In this document: positions 19,179-27,637 of the stretch, piece after piece
Layout of the letters: each line of letters opens with the position of its first letter
Numbering within the stretch: the stretch's first letter is position 1
Assembly (NCBI GenBank): GCA_965658745.1
Contig: CBFHTK010000007.1
Coordinates: 62,001-126,000 of the forward strand
DNA from: JAHDFB01 sp965658745
Lineage (GTDB): Bacteria; Bacteroidota; Bacteroidia; Chitinophagales; Saprospiraceae
DNA length: 64,000 bases
Reading direction: 5' to 3'
Made by a program: the position numbers and the translations under genes
The notes under the pieces: generated by a model
Seen by the model: the letters and a program-made list of their open reading frames with translations, nothing else
Database searches by the model: none
Told to the model about the DNA's origin: nothing

Positions 19179-20405
19179 CTAATATATCTTCGGATAGCAT
19201 AGAAAGAACTTGTTAATCAGTCTTGTGTCGATTAGATTGAAGCTGAATTGAGTTATGGGAATCACTTCGTTCTTCTTAGTTAGAATTTTGATTGTTTCCT
19301 TTTTTGTATTGTATAAAATATTGCTTTCTTCGGATAATAAAATTACATCATCAATTATGTTCATGGTTACTGTCTTCGTTTTCAAGAGTTTGCTCTTGAT
19401 TGCTTCAATTTGCTCTATAGTTATAGGTTCGTCCTGATGTTCAACTTTAAAAATGCGACGGTTCAATATACTTGAGGAGTAGAAGCGAAGAACTTCATCT
19501 GTGCACTCTGAAAGATTTTTCAGAGAATAGTAAATATCAGTTTCATCTAGTTTAGAAAATTTCTCGATTATATCGGTTTTTTGACTTCTTAGGGTATCTG
19601 CAGTAATCGCATTACAAAGAAAAAAGGATAGTGAAGGTGAAAGCAGGGAAGAATAATAATCAGAATCATCAGATTTAAGGAGTTGCTTTAATCTACGAAT
19701 CACCTTTTGCAACATATTTTCGACAGAAACTGAAGTCTTGTGCAAGTATACTTGCCAGTACATCATTCTTCTGGCCATCAAGAACATCTCCACGCTGTGA
19801 ATTCCTTTTTCTTCTACAACCAGCTCATTATTTCGCACATTGAGCATTTTTATAATTCTATCATATCCGATAACACCCTCAACTACACCTGTAAAGAATG
19901 AATCACGTGATAAGTAGTCCATTCGATCCATATCCAGCTGACTACTTACTAATTGGTGCAAAAATAGCTTCTGATGTTTGTTCTGAAAGATATCTAGAGC
20001 TAATTCAATGTGTTTGCCAAAGCTGCTTTTAAGATCTTCCATGAACTGAATCGATAAAAATTCATGTGATACATGGATGATTTCACCTTCTAAAGCGTGG
20101 GAAAATGGACCATGCCCAATATCATGCATCAGGATGGCGATAGAAGCAGCAATTGCTTCGTCGTCACTTATTTCTACTCCTTTGGAACGTAAAATTCTAA
20201 TAGCTTCAGTCATCAGATGCAATGCTCCAATCGTATGATGAAACCTCGTGTGGACAGCTCCGGGATAAACATAGTGGCTCAAACCCATTTGAGAGATTCT
20301 CCTCAAGCGTTGAACATATGGATGATCAATGATTTCGTATAAAATTGGGTACGGGAATTGAATAAAACCGTAGATTGGATCATTAAAAAGCTTCATATTA
20401 TTCAT
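19179..20405 (-). CDS. HD-domain phosphohydrolase (dGTPase/SAMHD1-like)
   Basis: 408 residues, ATG at 20405; a start at the fourth codon (MKLFNDPIYGF) is equally plausible. The HD superfamily pattern is complete: LRRISQMGLSHYVYPGAVHTRFHHTIGA, then LMHDIGHGPFSHALE with H94-D95, and QLDMDRMDYLSRDSFFTGV with the distal Asp. This arrangement is that of the YdhJ-like/SAMHD1-like nucleotide triphosphohydrolases common in Bacteroidota. Hydrolysis of dNTPs is probable but the substrate is not proven. Cytosolic, no signal peptide. It is preceded by a promoter whose -7 box ends 4 nt before the ATG, so the mRNA may be leaderless. Confidence 0.88.
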   Translation of the reverse strand: MNNMKLFNDPIYGFIQFPYPILYEIIDHPYVQRLRRISQMGLSHYVYPGAVHTRFHHTIGALHLMTEAIRILRSKGVEISDDEAIAASIAILMHDIGHGPFSHALEGEIIHVSHEFLSIQFMEDLKSSFGKHIELALDIFQNKHQKLFLHQLVSSQLDMDRMDYLSRDSFFTGVVEGVIGYDRIIKMLNVRNNELVVEEKGIHSVEMFLMARRMMYWQVYLHKTSVSVENMLQKVIRRLKQLLKSDDSDYYSSLLSPSLSFFLCNAITADTLRSQKTDIIEKFSKLDETDIYYSLKNLSECTDEVLRFYSSSILNRRIFKVEHQDEPITIEQIEAIKSKLLKTKTVTMNIIDDVILLSEESNILYNTKKETIKILTKKNEVIPITQFSFNLIDTRLINKFFLCYPKIY

Positions 20406-20409
20406 GTTG

Positions 20410-20437
20410 CAAAGGTAGGTGATTTATTATTCTGCAA
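20410..20437 (-). promoter_or_regulatory. Predicted promoter of the HD hydrolase gene
   Basis: On the reverse strand TTG (20437-20435) is followed by 17 nt and TACCTTTG (20417-20410), close to the Bacteroidota consensus. The box ends 4 nt from the ATG at 20405. Confidence 0.5.
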
Positions 20438-20617
20438 GATTCAATTTTTTAGCCATTTTTGGAGACCGAAGGGAATCCTATGTTACTTTTAAGTAATTAC
20501 AATTTATGTAAACAAGCAGATCTATACTAATCCAAGTTTGTTTGCCGTTTCATTCCTTTCAATTTGCATCTATTATATCTTTTTGATATTTAATCAATTT
20601 AAATAAAATACACATAC

Positions 20618-22174
20618 ATGAGCGAAGTCACTATTCTTTGGGCAGACGATGAAATAGAAATACTAAAACCACATCTATTTTTTCTTGAAAAGAAAGGCTA
20701 TGAAGTACTTACTGTTACGAATGGTAATGACGCGATAGACGAAGTCATGGGTGATCAACAAATCGACGTTGTTTTCTTGGATGAAAGTATGCCTGGTTTG
20801 ACTGGACTAGAAACTCTGGCAAGGATTAAAAGTGCGAAACCAAATATTCCAGTGGTGATGATCACAAAGAATGAAGCTGAGAATATCATGGAGGAGGCTA
20901 TTGGGTCGCAAATAGATGATTATCTTATCAAGCCAGTAAATCCGAATCAGATATTGTTGTCACTAAAGAAGATAATTGATAACAAGCGTTTGGTGCATGA
21001 GAAGACAGCATCTGATTATCAGGTTGAGTTTCGCAAAATTATCATGGAAATTCAAGATGTTCGGTCGTTCGAAGAGTGGGCAACGATGTACAAGAAGATT
21101 ATTAGTTGGGAATTGAAGCTAGATGATGGAAATGTTGATCAGATGGGTGAAATTCTCAACATGCAGAAGACGGAAGCAAATGCAGCATTTTCAAAGTTTA
21201 TTGATAAACACTACGAAAACTGGATACAAAAACCGGAATCGGCACCTATAATGTCACATAATTTGATGCGTAAATACGTATTTCCTCAACTAGATGAGAA
21301 GCCAACAGTTGTGTTTCTGCTTGATAATTTGCGTTTTGATCAATGGAAAATACTTGAGCCAATTATTAACGAAAGGTTTCGTATTCATCAGGAAGATTTC
21401 TTTTATAGCATCCTTCCTACTTCAACTCAGTACAGCCGGAATTCGATTTTTGCAGGCATGCTTCCAAGCGAAATACAAAAACACTACCCTGACTGGTGGC
21501 TAAATGATAATGAAGAAGGAGGTAAAAACTTAAAGGAAAAAGAGTTATTTGAAGCTCAGATCTCGAGGTTGATGCATAACAAGAATATCAAGAGTGACTA
21601 TCAGAAAATCACTAAGTTAGCACATGCAAAGACCATGCAGGATAACGTATATAACCTATTAAATAATGACATTTCGGTCATTGTTTATAACTTCATTGAT
21701 ATGCTGTCTCACGCTAGAACTGAAATGGAAGTACTGAAAGAATTGGCAGGAGATGAAAAAGCTTATCGTTCTTTGACAAGAAGTTGGTTCTTAAATTCAC
21801 CTCTTTGGCAAGCGATGCAGCGACTTTCTGAGAAAGACGTAAGGATGATAATTACAACTGATCACGGAACAATCAGAGTTAAGCAGCCAAGTAAGGTTAT
21901 AGCAGATAAGGATACTACGACTAATCTTCGATATAAAGTAGGCAAGAATTTACAATATGATAGAAAGGAGGTACTTGAGGTTAGAGAGCCATCAAAAGTA
22001 GGACTTCCAAGGCCTAATATGAGTAGCAAGTTTATATTTGCTAAAAATGATACTTTCTTTCTCTATCCCAACAATTACAACTACTATCAAAGGTATTTCA
22101 ATGATACTTTTCAGCATGGTGGTATTTCTTTGGAGGAAGTTATATGTCCATTTATAACCTTGTATCCAAGGTAG
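20618..22174 (+). CDS. porX: PorX: response regulator with PglZ/alkaline-phosphatase-like domain
   Basis: 518 residues, ATG at 20618. An N-terminal CheY-like receiver (1-120) has the acidic pair in WADDE, phosphoacceptor Asp in VVFLDESMPG, and the conserved Lys in DYLIKPVNP. It is followed by a helical linker and a PglZ domain (about 210-518; FLLDNLRFDQWKIL, NFIDMLSHARTE, MIITTDHGTIRV) of the alkaline phosphatase fold, with metal-binding Asp/His residues. PorX works with the histidine kinase PorY and the sigma factor SigP to control the type IX secretion system, and in Porphyromonas its effector domain is a zinc phosphodiesterase. The kinase gene is not in this window. Three T9SS cargo genes are. 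Confidence 0.93.
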   Translation: MSEVTILWADDEIEILKPHLFFLEKKGYEVLTVTNGNDAIDEVMGDQQIDVVFLDESMPGLTGLETLARIKSAKPNIPVVMITKNEAENIMEEAIGSQIDDYLIKPVNPNQILLSLKKIIDNKRLVHEKTASDYQVEFRKIIMEIQDVRSFEEWATMYKKIISWELKLDDGNVDQMGEILNMQKTEANAAFSKFIDKHYENWIQKPESAPIMSHNLMRKYVFPQLDEKPTVVFLLDNLRFDQWKILEPIINERFRIHQEDFFYSILPTSTQYSRNSIFAGMLPSEIQKHYPDWWLNDNEEGGKNLKEKELFEAQISRLMHNKNIKSDYQKITKLAHAKTMQDNVYNLLNNDISVIVYNFIDMLSHARTEMEVLKELAGDEKAYRSLTRSWFLNSPLWQAMQRLSEKDVRMIITTDHGTIRVKQPSKVIADKDTTTNLRYKVGKNLQYDRKEVLEVREPSKVGLPRPNMSSKFIFAKNDTFFLYPNNYNYYQRYFNDTFQHGGISLEEVICPFITLYPR

Positions 22175-22206
22175 ATTTTGGGTGAGAATTTTGGTTGCTT
22201 TCTACT

Positions 22207-22659
22207 TTAGAGCGTTTCTTCCATCTTTTTAAAGATCTCAGGATTACTAATCATAAACTCCTTTAGAAGTTGACTTGATGGAAGAAATGTAACTTTTTTG
22301 CCTAGAGAAGTTTTACTCATGAACTGAATTCTCACAATTTTGAATAGTCCAAAATGAAGAGTTTTTAGTTTTTTGATATCACTCCAAGGATAGCGAAAAG
22401 TTTGCTTGTAGTTGTTGATGTAGAGAAAATTTTCATCTGCGTCAACTCGCTTCAGTTGAAATACACTTATATACATCAATCCAAGGAAAGAAAAGAAGAC
22501 TAAGGCAAAAGCAGATCTGAAAATGGGGTTCGCAATAAGAGGAGCGTCATTTGGGTCAACAACAAGACTACCAATAAGAAGGCTTCCAAAGAAAACTATA
22601 TATACAATAGGTATGAATAGTTTTAAGATAATGGTTAAGTTACTCGATAATCTTCTCAT
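22207..22659 (-). CDS. Small membrane protein, PH-like, downstream of tatC
   Basis: 150 residues, ATG at 22659. Two membrane segments (about 9-30 and 48-68) precede a soluble C-terminal part (DENFLYINNYKQTFRYPWSDIKKLKTL...) that resembles bacterial PH-like/YcxB domains. I do not know its function. Its start overlaps the tatC stop by one base (TAATG), which implies translational coupling, so it may assist or simply accompany TatC. It ends 32 nt from porX, in convergent orientation, without an evident hairpin between. Confidence 0.65.
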   Translation of the reverse strand: MRRLSSNLTIILKLFIPIVYIVFFGSLLIGSLVVDPNDAPLIANPIFRSAFALVFFSFLGLMYISVFQLKRVDADENFLYINNYKQTFRYPWSDIKKLKTLHFGLFKIVRIQFMSKTSLGKKVTFLPSSQLLKEFMISNPEIFKKMEETL

Positions 22660-23483
22660 TATGAATCTAGGATTTCTTTATTGCGTTTCTGAACCCGCTT
22701 GGAAATAAATATACTTACTTCGTATAGTCCATATAAGGGCATACAGATTAAAACTTGCGATATTACATCTGGAGGTGTAATGACAGCGGAAAGAATAAGC
22801 AGCACAACATAGGAATGTCTTCTGTATTGTGCCATAAACTTCGGTGTAATGAGACCGATTTTCGTTAGAAAGTATACAATAACTGGCAGTTGGAAAAGCA
22901 ATCCTGCTGGAAACGTAAACATCGTAAGATTACCAACATATGAACTTAGTGTGGCGGTTGGAGAAACAGCTCCTTCACCGACGCTGTAGTTGGAAAGAAA
23001 TGATATTGCAAATGGAGCGATTATAAAGTATCCAAAGAGAATGCCAACGGTGAATAGACTGCTACAAACGAAGACAAAACCTCGAGCATGTTTTCTTTCA
23101 TTTTCGTATAGTCCTGGTTTAATAAATTTCCAGATTTCCCAGAATATGTAGGGCATAGCAAGTGCTATTCCTAAAAATATCGACACTTTGATATGTACAA
23201 AGAATTCTTCTCCTAGATCTCTTCGAATTAAAGTAAGGTCTGGGTCTCTTAGACAAGTTGCTTTGGATATCCAACAGAAAAAACGGTAGCTAATAAAATC
23301 CGTATTTTTTGGAGCTAGGATAATTTTATCGAAAACGACCTTTCCTAAACTAAAGAAGGCAATGGCAAATACCAACACTGAGGCAATTGATCTCAATATG
23401 TGCCAACGTAGAATTTCCAGATGATCGAGGAAACTCATCTCATCGTGTTCTTTCTGTTCTTTAGATTTTTTTTTCTTATTCAT
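22659..23483 (-). CDS. tatC: Sec-independent protein translocase subunit TatC
   Basis: 274 residues, ATG at 23483. A Lys-rich cytosolic N-terminus leads to MSFLDHLEILRWHILRS, the TatC signature (F..HL.ELR), then six membrane segments. Typical later motifs are present: FF.HIK-like 'EEFFVHIKVSIFLGIALAMPYIFWEIWKF' split over the second segment, PGLYENERK, and the proline-rich ALLSAVITPPDVISQ-like segment. TatC binds twin-arginine signal peptides in the inner membrane. No tatA gene lies next to it. Compared with Escherichia coli the first periplasmic loop is longer (about residues 60-95), as is usual in Bacteroidota. A -7 box lies 20 nt upstream. Confidence 0.92.
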   Translation of the reverse strand: MNKKKKSKEQKEHDEMSFLDHLEILRWHILRSIASVLVFAIAFFSLGKVVFDKIILAPKNTDFISYRFFCWISKATCLRDPDLTLIRRDLGEEFFVHIKVSIFLGIALAMPYIFWEIWKFIKPGLYENERKHARGFVFVCSSLFTVGILFGYFIIAPFAISFLSNYSVGEGAVSPTATLSSYVGNLTMFTFPAGLLFQLPVIVYFLTKIGLITPKFMAQYRRHSYVVLLILSAVITPPDVISQVLICMPLYGLYEVSIFISKRVQKRNKEILDS

Positions 23484-23503
23484 TCGCTACTTCAAATCAA
23501 GCA

Positions 23504-23511
23504 CAAAAATA
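23504..23511 (-). promoter_or_regulatory. -7 box for tatC
   Basis: Reverse-strand TATTTTTG, 20 nt before the tatC ATG, fits TAnnTTTG. No -33 assigned. Confidence 0.4.
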
Positions 23512-23694
23512 CTATTTGTTCGTCATATTGTGTAAGCAATTAGTTCTTTCTAGAATTATAATCTTGATAGCTTCGAATAGAAAATTGTTTTTTCACTGAA
23601 TTGTTCTTTTGACACTTACTTAAACAGATTAAATCTTTGAAATTGCTATCAAAAAGGAGGATATACATCGATCTAGAGTTGTCTTTGATTATAG

Positions 23695-23702
23695 TATATT
23701 TG
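23695..23702 (+). promoter_or_regulatory. -7 box for the Na+/Ca2+ exchanger gene
   Basis: TATATTTG, 28 nt before the ATG at 23731. A TTG occurs 13 nt upstream of it, which is shorter than the usual spacing, so only the -7 box is claimed. Confidence 0.45.
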
Positions 23703-23730
23703 CATACTTAACAATAAAAACTAGTCCTAA

Positions 23731-24654
23731 ATGGAGTTGATCGGCTATCTTGTCTTGTTTGCTGTTTCACTTTTTGTGCTGCTTAAGTCAAGTGACTATT
23801 TTGTAGACAGTGCCGAAAGACTGGGTTTAGCCTTTGGAATATCTCCTTTCATAATTGGAGTGACAATTGTAGCCTGTGGTACGTCTCTTCCAGAGCTTGC
23901 AACTGGGATTTTTTCAACCATAACTGGTAACTCCGAGATTGTGGGAGGTACCGTTATTGGTTCTAATATCACAAATATTCTCCTGGTATTGGGGATCACA
24001 GTCGTTGTTGCCAAGAAAATTGTCATTCCAGACAGTGTCTTGGATAAGGACATGCCTATGCTTCTGATAGCATCCTTATTGTTTTACTTCACTTTACAAG
24101 AAGGAGGCTTTTCTGTTACCGAGGGTTTATTCTTTATTGCCGGACTAGTGTTTTTTATATTAAGCACCTTTAAGGATGACGATGATGAAGAGAAAGTCAG
24201 ATCTAAGCCGTCTGCAAAGGACTTCTTGATTCTCGTCGCCGCGGGAGCTGGTGTAAGTATTGGTGCTTCTTATACTGTGACAGCAATTGAGCAACTGAGT
24301 ATAATTGCTGGGGTTCCAAAAGATGTTATCTCATTAAGTATTGTTGCGCTAGGGACTTCATTGCCTGAGGTTGTAGTCAGTGTCGCAGCTGTCCGCAAAG
24401 GGAAACAAGCTATTGCAGTAGGAAATGTTCTGGGATCAAATATATTTAATACATACGCCGTTGTAGGGATATCTAGATTTTTCGGACCCTTAACATTTGC
24501 AGAAAATACAATAGATTACAGTGTTCCATTTATGTTGGCAGTAACCTTTGTTTTTGCGATTATTTGTTTATCCAAAAGAATAAACCGTTGGGAAGGAGCG
24601 ATGTTACTACTATTGTACGGGTATTATATGGTAAGCTTGATAGAATCAACTTAA
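23731..24654 (+). CDS. CaCA family sodium/calcium exchanger (YrbG-like)
   Basis: 307 residues with ten predicted membrane segments arranged as two inverted halves. Each half has the alpha-repeat signature: GVTIVACGTSLPELATGIFS with GGTVIGSNITNILLVLG in the first, and SLSIVALGTSLPEVVVSVAA with AVGNVLGSNIFNTYAVVG in the second. The acidic residues in the two 'GTSLPE' motifs are the cation ligands. A short acidic cytosolic loop (KDDDDEEK) separates the halves. It should exchange Na+ or H+ for Ca2+ at the inner membrane. ATG at 23731. The gene stands alone, with ybaB 78 nt downstream on the same strand. Confidence 0.9.
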   Translation: MELIGYLVLFAVSLFVLLKSSDYFVDSAERLGLAFGISPFIIGVTIVACGTSLPELATGIFSTITGNSEIVGGTVIGSNITNILLVLGITVVVAKKIVIPDSVLDKDMPMLLIASLLFYFTLQEGGFSVTEGLFFIAGLVFFILSTFKDDDDEEKVRSKPSAKDFLILVAAGAGVSIGASYTVTAIEQLSIIAGVPKDVISLSIVALGTSLPEVVVSVAAVRKGKQAIAVGNVLGSNIFNTYAVVGISRFFGPLTFAENTIDYSVPFMLAVTFVFAIICLSKRINRWEGAMLLLLYGYYMVSLIEST

Positions 24655-24679
24655 TGTCTACAAGACATAATTAAGTTGA
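24646..24679 (+). other. Stem-loop spanning the exchanger stop codon
   Basis: TCAACTTAATGTCT (24646-24659) can pair with AGACAT...TTAAGTTGA (24663-24679), leaving a 3-nt bulge and a 3-nt loop. The TAA stop lies within the left arm. There is no T-tract, so it is not a classical terminator; it may stabilise the 3' end or be a chance structure. Confidence 0.35.
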
Positions 24680-24732
24680 CCTGTAGGGAGTTATAGTTAC
24701 ACTTTATAGTTTTTAAAAAAAAATATTGAATA

Positions 24733-25038
24733 ATGTTTGGAGATTTAATGGGTAACATGAAGGCCCAGCAAGAGGAAATGGAGCGCACTTTGAAAGCGAT
24801 CAAGATTGATCATACTTTTGATGGAATTTCAGTGCAAATAAATGCTTCTAAGGAGATATTGAACATAGATATAAAGCCTGACTATCTTGATGAAGAGAGG
24901 AAGGAAGAGCTAGAGGATAAATTGATTCTTGTCCTAAGCGAAGTTATGAAAAAGGCTGATGAAGTTTCAGCAGAAAAAGCGTCAGGAATGATTAATTCGA
25001 TCCTTCCAGGAGGACTAAATGGGATGTTTGGACAATGA
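24733..25038 (+). CDS. YbaB/EbfC family nucleoid-associated protein
   Basis: 101 residues, ATG at 24733. It has the family outline: a helical N-terminus (MFGDLMGNMKAQQEEMERTLKAIKID), a short sheet (ISVQINASKEILNIDI) and a helical C-terminus (ALILVLSEVMKKADEVSAEK-like) ending in Gly/Met-rich LPGGLNGMFGQ. Family members form DNA-binding dimers and often accompany recR/dnaX; here they do not. The stop TGA overlaps the start of the following CHU_C gene by four bases (ATGA), implying coupled translation of a cytosolic DNA-binding protein and a secreted protein. Confidence 0.85.
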   Translation: MFGDLMGNMKAQQEEMERTLKAIKIDHTFDGISVQINASKEILNIDIKPDYLDEERKEELEDKLILVLSEVMKKADEVSAEKASGMINSILPGGLNGMFGQ

Positions 25039-26228
25039 TGAAATATATTAGTTTTTTTCTTCTTGTATTTTGCAGTTTTGAAAGTTTAGCACAATCGCCT
25101 GTTGCGAGATATACTTTTGATTGCTCGCTCTCTGATGAATTGAATACTTACGAGGATGGATTTGCAACTGTTTTTCCAGATTGTACTTGTGGTATAGTAA
25201 ATGACGCATTCAATATTGATGGTTCATCTACAATCGAACTTGATACTGCTTTAAGTCAAGTTTTTCAGAGTGACTTTGCCGTAAGCCTTTACTTTCAACC
25301 GATCGCTGTTTCAAATTCGATGGAGATTCTTTCGATGGGTGATAATTGCTCAAGCGATAGCCTCTTCCGTTTATACTATCTTTCAGATATGAACGAATTG
25401 ATTTGGGATGTAAGTGAATCGATTCAAGAAAGTGCGAGTTTGCGGGGTGATGTGCCTTCAAATAAGTGCTGGACTCATGTAGTGCTATCTAGAGAAAATA
25501 ACGATTTCTATCTCTATATAAATGGAGAGTTAGCGGAATCAATAAACTTTAATGGAGATATACGTTTCAATCCGTTCGTTCCAATGGAAGTTGGAACTGG
25601 ATCTTGCGTTGGAGTTATCTCTAACGAACTTGACGGGATTGTAGATGATATTCAGATTTTTGATATGCATGTGCAGGAATTTCGTGCTAGAGAATTGTAT
25701 ATACGAAACGATGAGATTATCACAAATGACACTACCATTTTCGAAGGAGATTTTATAGATATAAGCGCTGTTCAAACGTGCAATAATTCAATAAACTGGT
25801 TACCTGCAACTGGAATTCAAAATACAACTGAATTCGATACAGAGCTTCAGGGTATTACGACTACGGAATATATAGCTCGCTTTGACGGAGAGTTCTGTGT
25901 TGCTACCGATACTTTAACTGTTGTTGTAATCAGCGAAGATGATGTTTCTTGCGATCAGCTAATATTGCCAAATGTTTTCACACCTAATGGAGACGGTCTC
26001 AATGATGATGTAGGAATTTTGAATGGATTTGTGATTGAGGAGTTAGAGCTTTTTGAAATCTATGATAGATGGGGAGAGCGAATATTTAGCACAACAAATA
26101 AAGTTGATAGATGGGATGGATCGTTCAGGAACGAACCTGTAAATAGCGCTATGGTTTTGTACAAGATAGCCTATACTTGTGGTGGAGAGTCATACGTGAA
26201 AACAGGAAACATCTCGATTCTGCGCTAG
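25035..26228 (+). CDS. LamG-like secreted protein with type B (CHU_C) T9SS sorting domain
   Basis: 397 residues. Signal peptide MMKYISFFLLVFCSFESLAQ. Residues about 22-215 form a concanavalin/LamG-like fold (ARYTFDCSLSDELNTYEDG, then SFNINGSS..ELDTAL-type strands, CWTHVVLSRENNDFYLYINGEL, and DGIVDDIQIFD), often a carbohydrate- or ligand-binding module. A short Ig-like segment follows. The C-terminal 85 residues are the gliding-motility-associated domain (LPNVFTPNGDGLNDDVGIL...FEIYDRWGERIF...WDGSFRNEPVNSAMVLYKI), which sends proteins through T9SS to the cell surface. Start ATG 25035 overlaps ybaB; a second ATG follows immediately. Confidence 0.88.
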   Translation: MMKYISFFLLVFCSFESLAQSPVARYTFDCSLSDELNTYEDGFATVFPDCTCGIVNDAFNIDGSSTIELDTALSQVFQSDFAVSLYFQPIAVSNSMEILSMGDNCSSDSLFRLYYLSDMNELIWDVSESIQESASLRGDVPSNKCWTHVVLSRENNDFYLYINGELAESINFNGDIRFNPFVPMEVGTGSCVGVISNELDGIVDDIQIFDMHVQEFRARELYIRNDEIITNDTTIFEGDFIDISAVQTCNNSINWLPATGIQNTTEFDTELQGITTTEYIARFDGEFCVATDTLTVVVISEDDVSCDQLILPNVFTPNGDGLNDDVGILNGFVIEELELFEIYDRWGERIFSTTNKVDRWDGSFRNEPVNSAMVLYKIAYTCGGESYVKTGNISILR

Positions 26229-26288
26229 CTGAATTATTTCTTTTAGGTCATGGTTCAATTGCTGAAATTGCTGTCATATAATTTGTCG

Positions 26289-26942
26289 ATGAAAGCATCA
26301 AGATTCATATTATTATTTGGGATTCTTTACTTGCTTACATCGTGTAAATTTAATAATGCTGAAGTTTCAAAAGAAGACGTAGCACATGTAGAGAGTATAA
26401 TACTCTCATCTCTTGAGAATCCATCTAGATATGATACACTTGCTGAGGCTGTAGGTCATCAAGATACAATTATTGATCAGACTGTAATTGAGCAAGATTG
26501 ATTCTCTGAAAAACACATTCTTTCTGAAAAGGTAATAAAGCCTGTCCTTATTGATAATTATTCTCCTATTAATGCAAAGAGAAGTAAAAGGGGTCAATTC
26601 ATTTTTGAAGAGGAAACGTTTGACTTTGGGTTTATTGAGATGGGAGAGGATGTCGACCATAGTTTCTCTTTCAAGAATGTAGGTGACCAAGCTATAAGTA
26701 TTAGCAATGTCAAAGCTTCATGTGGTTGTACTATGCCATCATATCCTTTTATTCCTATAGAACCTGGTGAAAATGGCAAGATAGATGTGCATTTTGATAG
26801 CAAAGGTAGGTTGGGCCCACAGACTGCTGATGTTACAATTTATATTGAGGGTGAATCAGAAGTCTACAATATATCCTTAAAAGGAGTAGTTAGTGCTCCG
26901 TTGGCGAGAGATGTACTTATTGATTCGAGTGGAAATGAATAG
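26289..26942 (+). pseudogene. DUF1573 lipoprotein interrupted by an in-frame TGA
   Basis: One frame of 218 codons from ATG 26289 to TAG 26940-26942 with a single TGA at 26499-26501. Before it: lipoprotein signal MKASRFILLFGILYLLTSC and a short acidic linker. After it: FSEKHILSEKV..., then a complete DUF1573 domain (FDFGFIEMGEDVDHSFSFKNVGDQAISISNVKASCGCTMP, with the typical SCGCT and NVGDQPL-type strands). DUF1573 proteins are secreted ASH-like beta-sandwiches of unknown function. An internal ATG at 26640 could make the domain without a signal peptide. A chain lacking either the signal or the domain would be useless, so the gene seems broken or needs readthrough. Confidence 0.75.
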
Positions 26943-27637
26943 AAGCGGATGAAAACCTTTAGGACATCATAGCAAATTTAACTAAATTCTTGTGGTACAT
27001 ATAGTTTAATGTATTGAAAGTCAAGTAATTGCTATCTTTTTTTCTTTGTAAGATCTACAAGATTTCTAGTGAAATCATAAGAAGATTTATATTTGTCATT
27101 TGAGATGTGCTTTTAATCCTCAGAGTCTAAATAAAGATTCTTAATAAGTCATTTACATTACTATTGGGAGAAAAAATGTTGAGATTTAGACTGAGGTGAA
27201 ATTGTGTTGTGTATGCTTTATTTCATTGAAAGACAGATGTTTATGGTGTGTGTGGCACAAAGTTCTCCTCACAGGTATCCCATAGAATCCATAAATAGAA
27301 GATTTGTTTGGATTTTATTGTTTCTGCATTTGACTTATCTGTAGAAACAAATTAAACCGGATTTTGGACTAGCGATGTGGACATGTAGGCAAACGAAGAG
27401 CGCCTAGACTCGGGATCTTTTGAGATGAATTGTATTCATTGGTGAAAGGTCATCTATTAGGATTTGAATTTTACTTAATGAAACCGAGTCCGAAGCGAAT
27501 GCGGAGCATGGTAACGTAGCGCCCGAAGGGAGTCCCCAAAAAAATCTATAAACGAAGAAAAGAGTATTACTATTTACTAGCAGCGTTTTTAATATGAAAG
27601 CGTTCATAATGTAAATAATCTAGCTAGCTATTAATTT
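26943..27637. other. 695-nt gene-free region with a GC-rich block
   Basis: No open frame looks like a protein. Most of the region is AT-rich. The exception is about 27395-27545, which is clearly richer in GC and holds the repeat-like block described separately. A 67-codon minus-strand frame over that block is judged to be chance. Confidence 0.5.
27480..27545. repeat. Candidate interspersed repeat (GC-rich block)
   Basis: The stretch contains GAGTCCGAAGCGAATGCGGA, GCGCCCGAAGGGAGTCCCC and then A7. It has CCC-GAA-GGG and GGGAGTCCCC self-complementary pieces. Its composition differs sharply from flanking DNA, and it sits in a gene-free gap. I saw no second full copy in this window, so calling it a repeat family is inference from composition and structure. 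Confidence 0.35.

Noticed and set aside
27404..27607. Minus-strand open frame of 67 codons in the gene-free gap
   Set aside because: It merely crosses the GC-rich block; no start context, motif or upstream promoter. Treated as chance over a repeat-like element.
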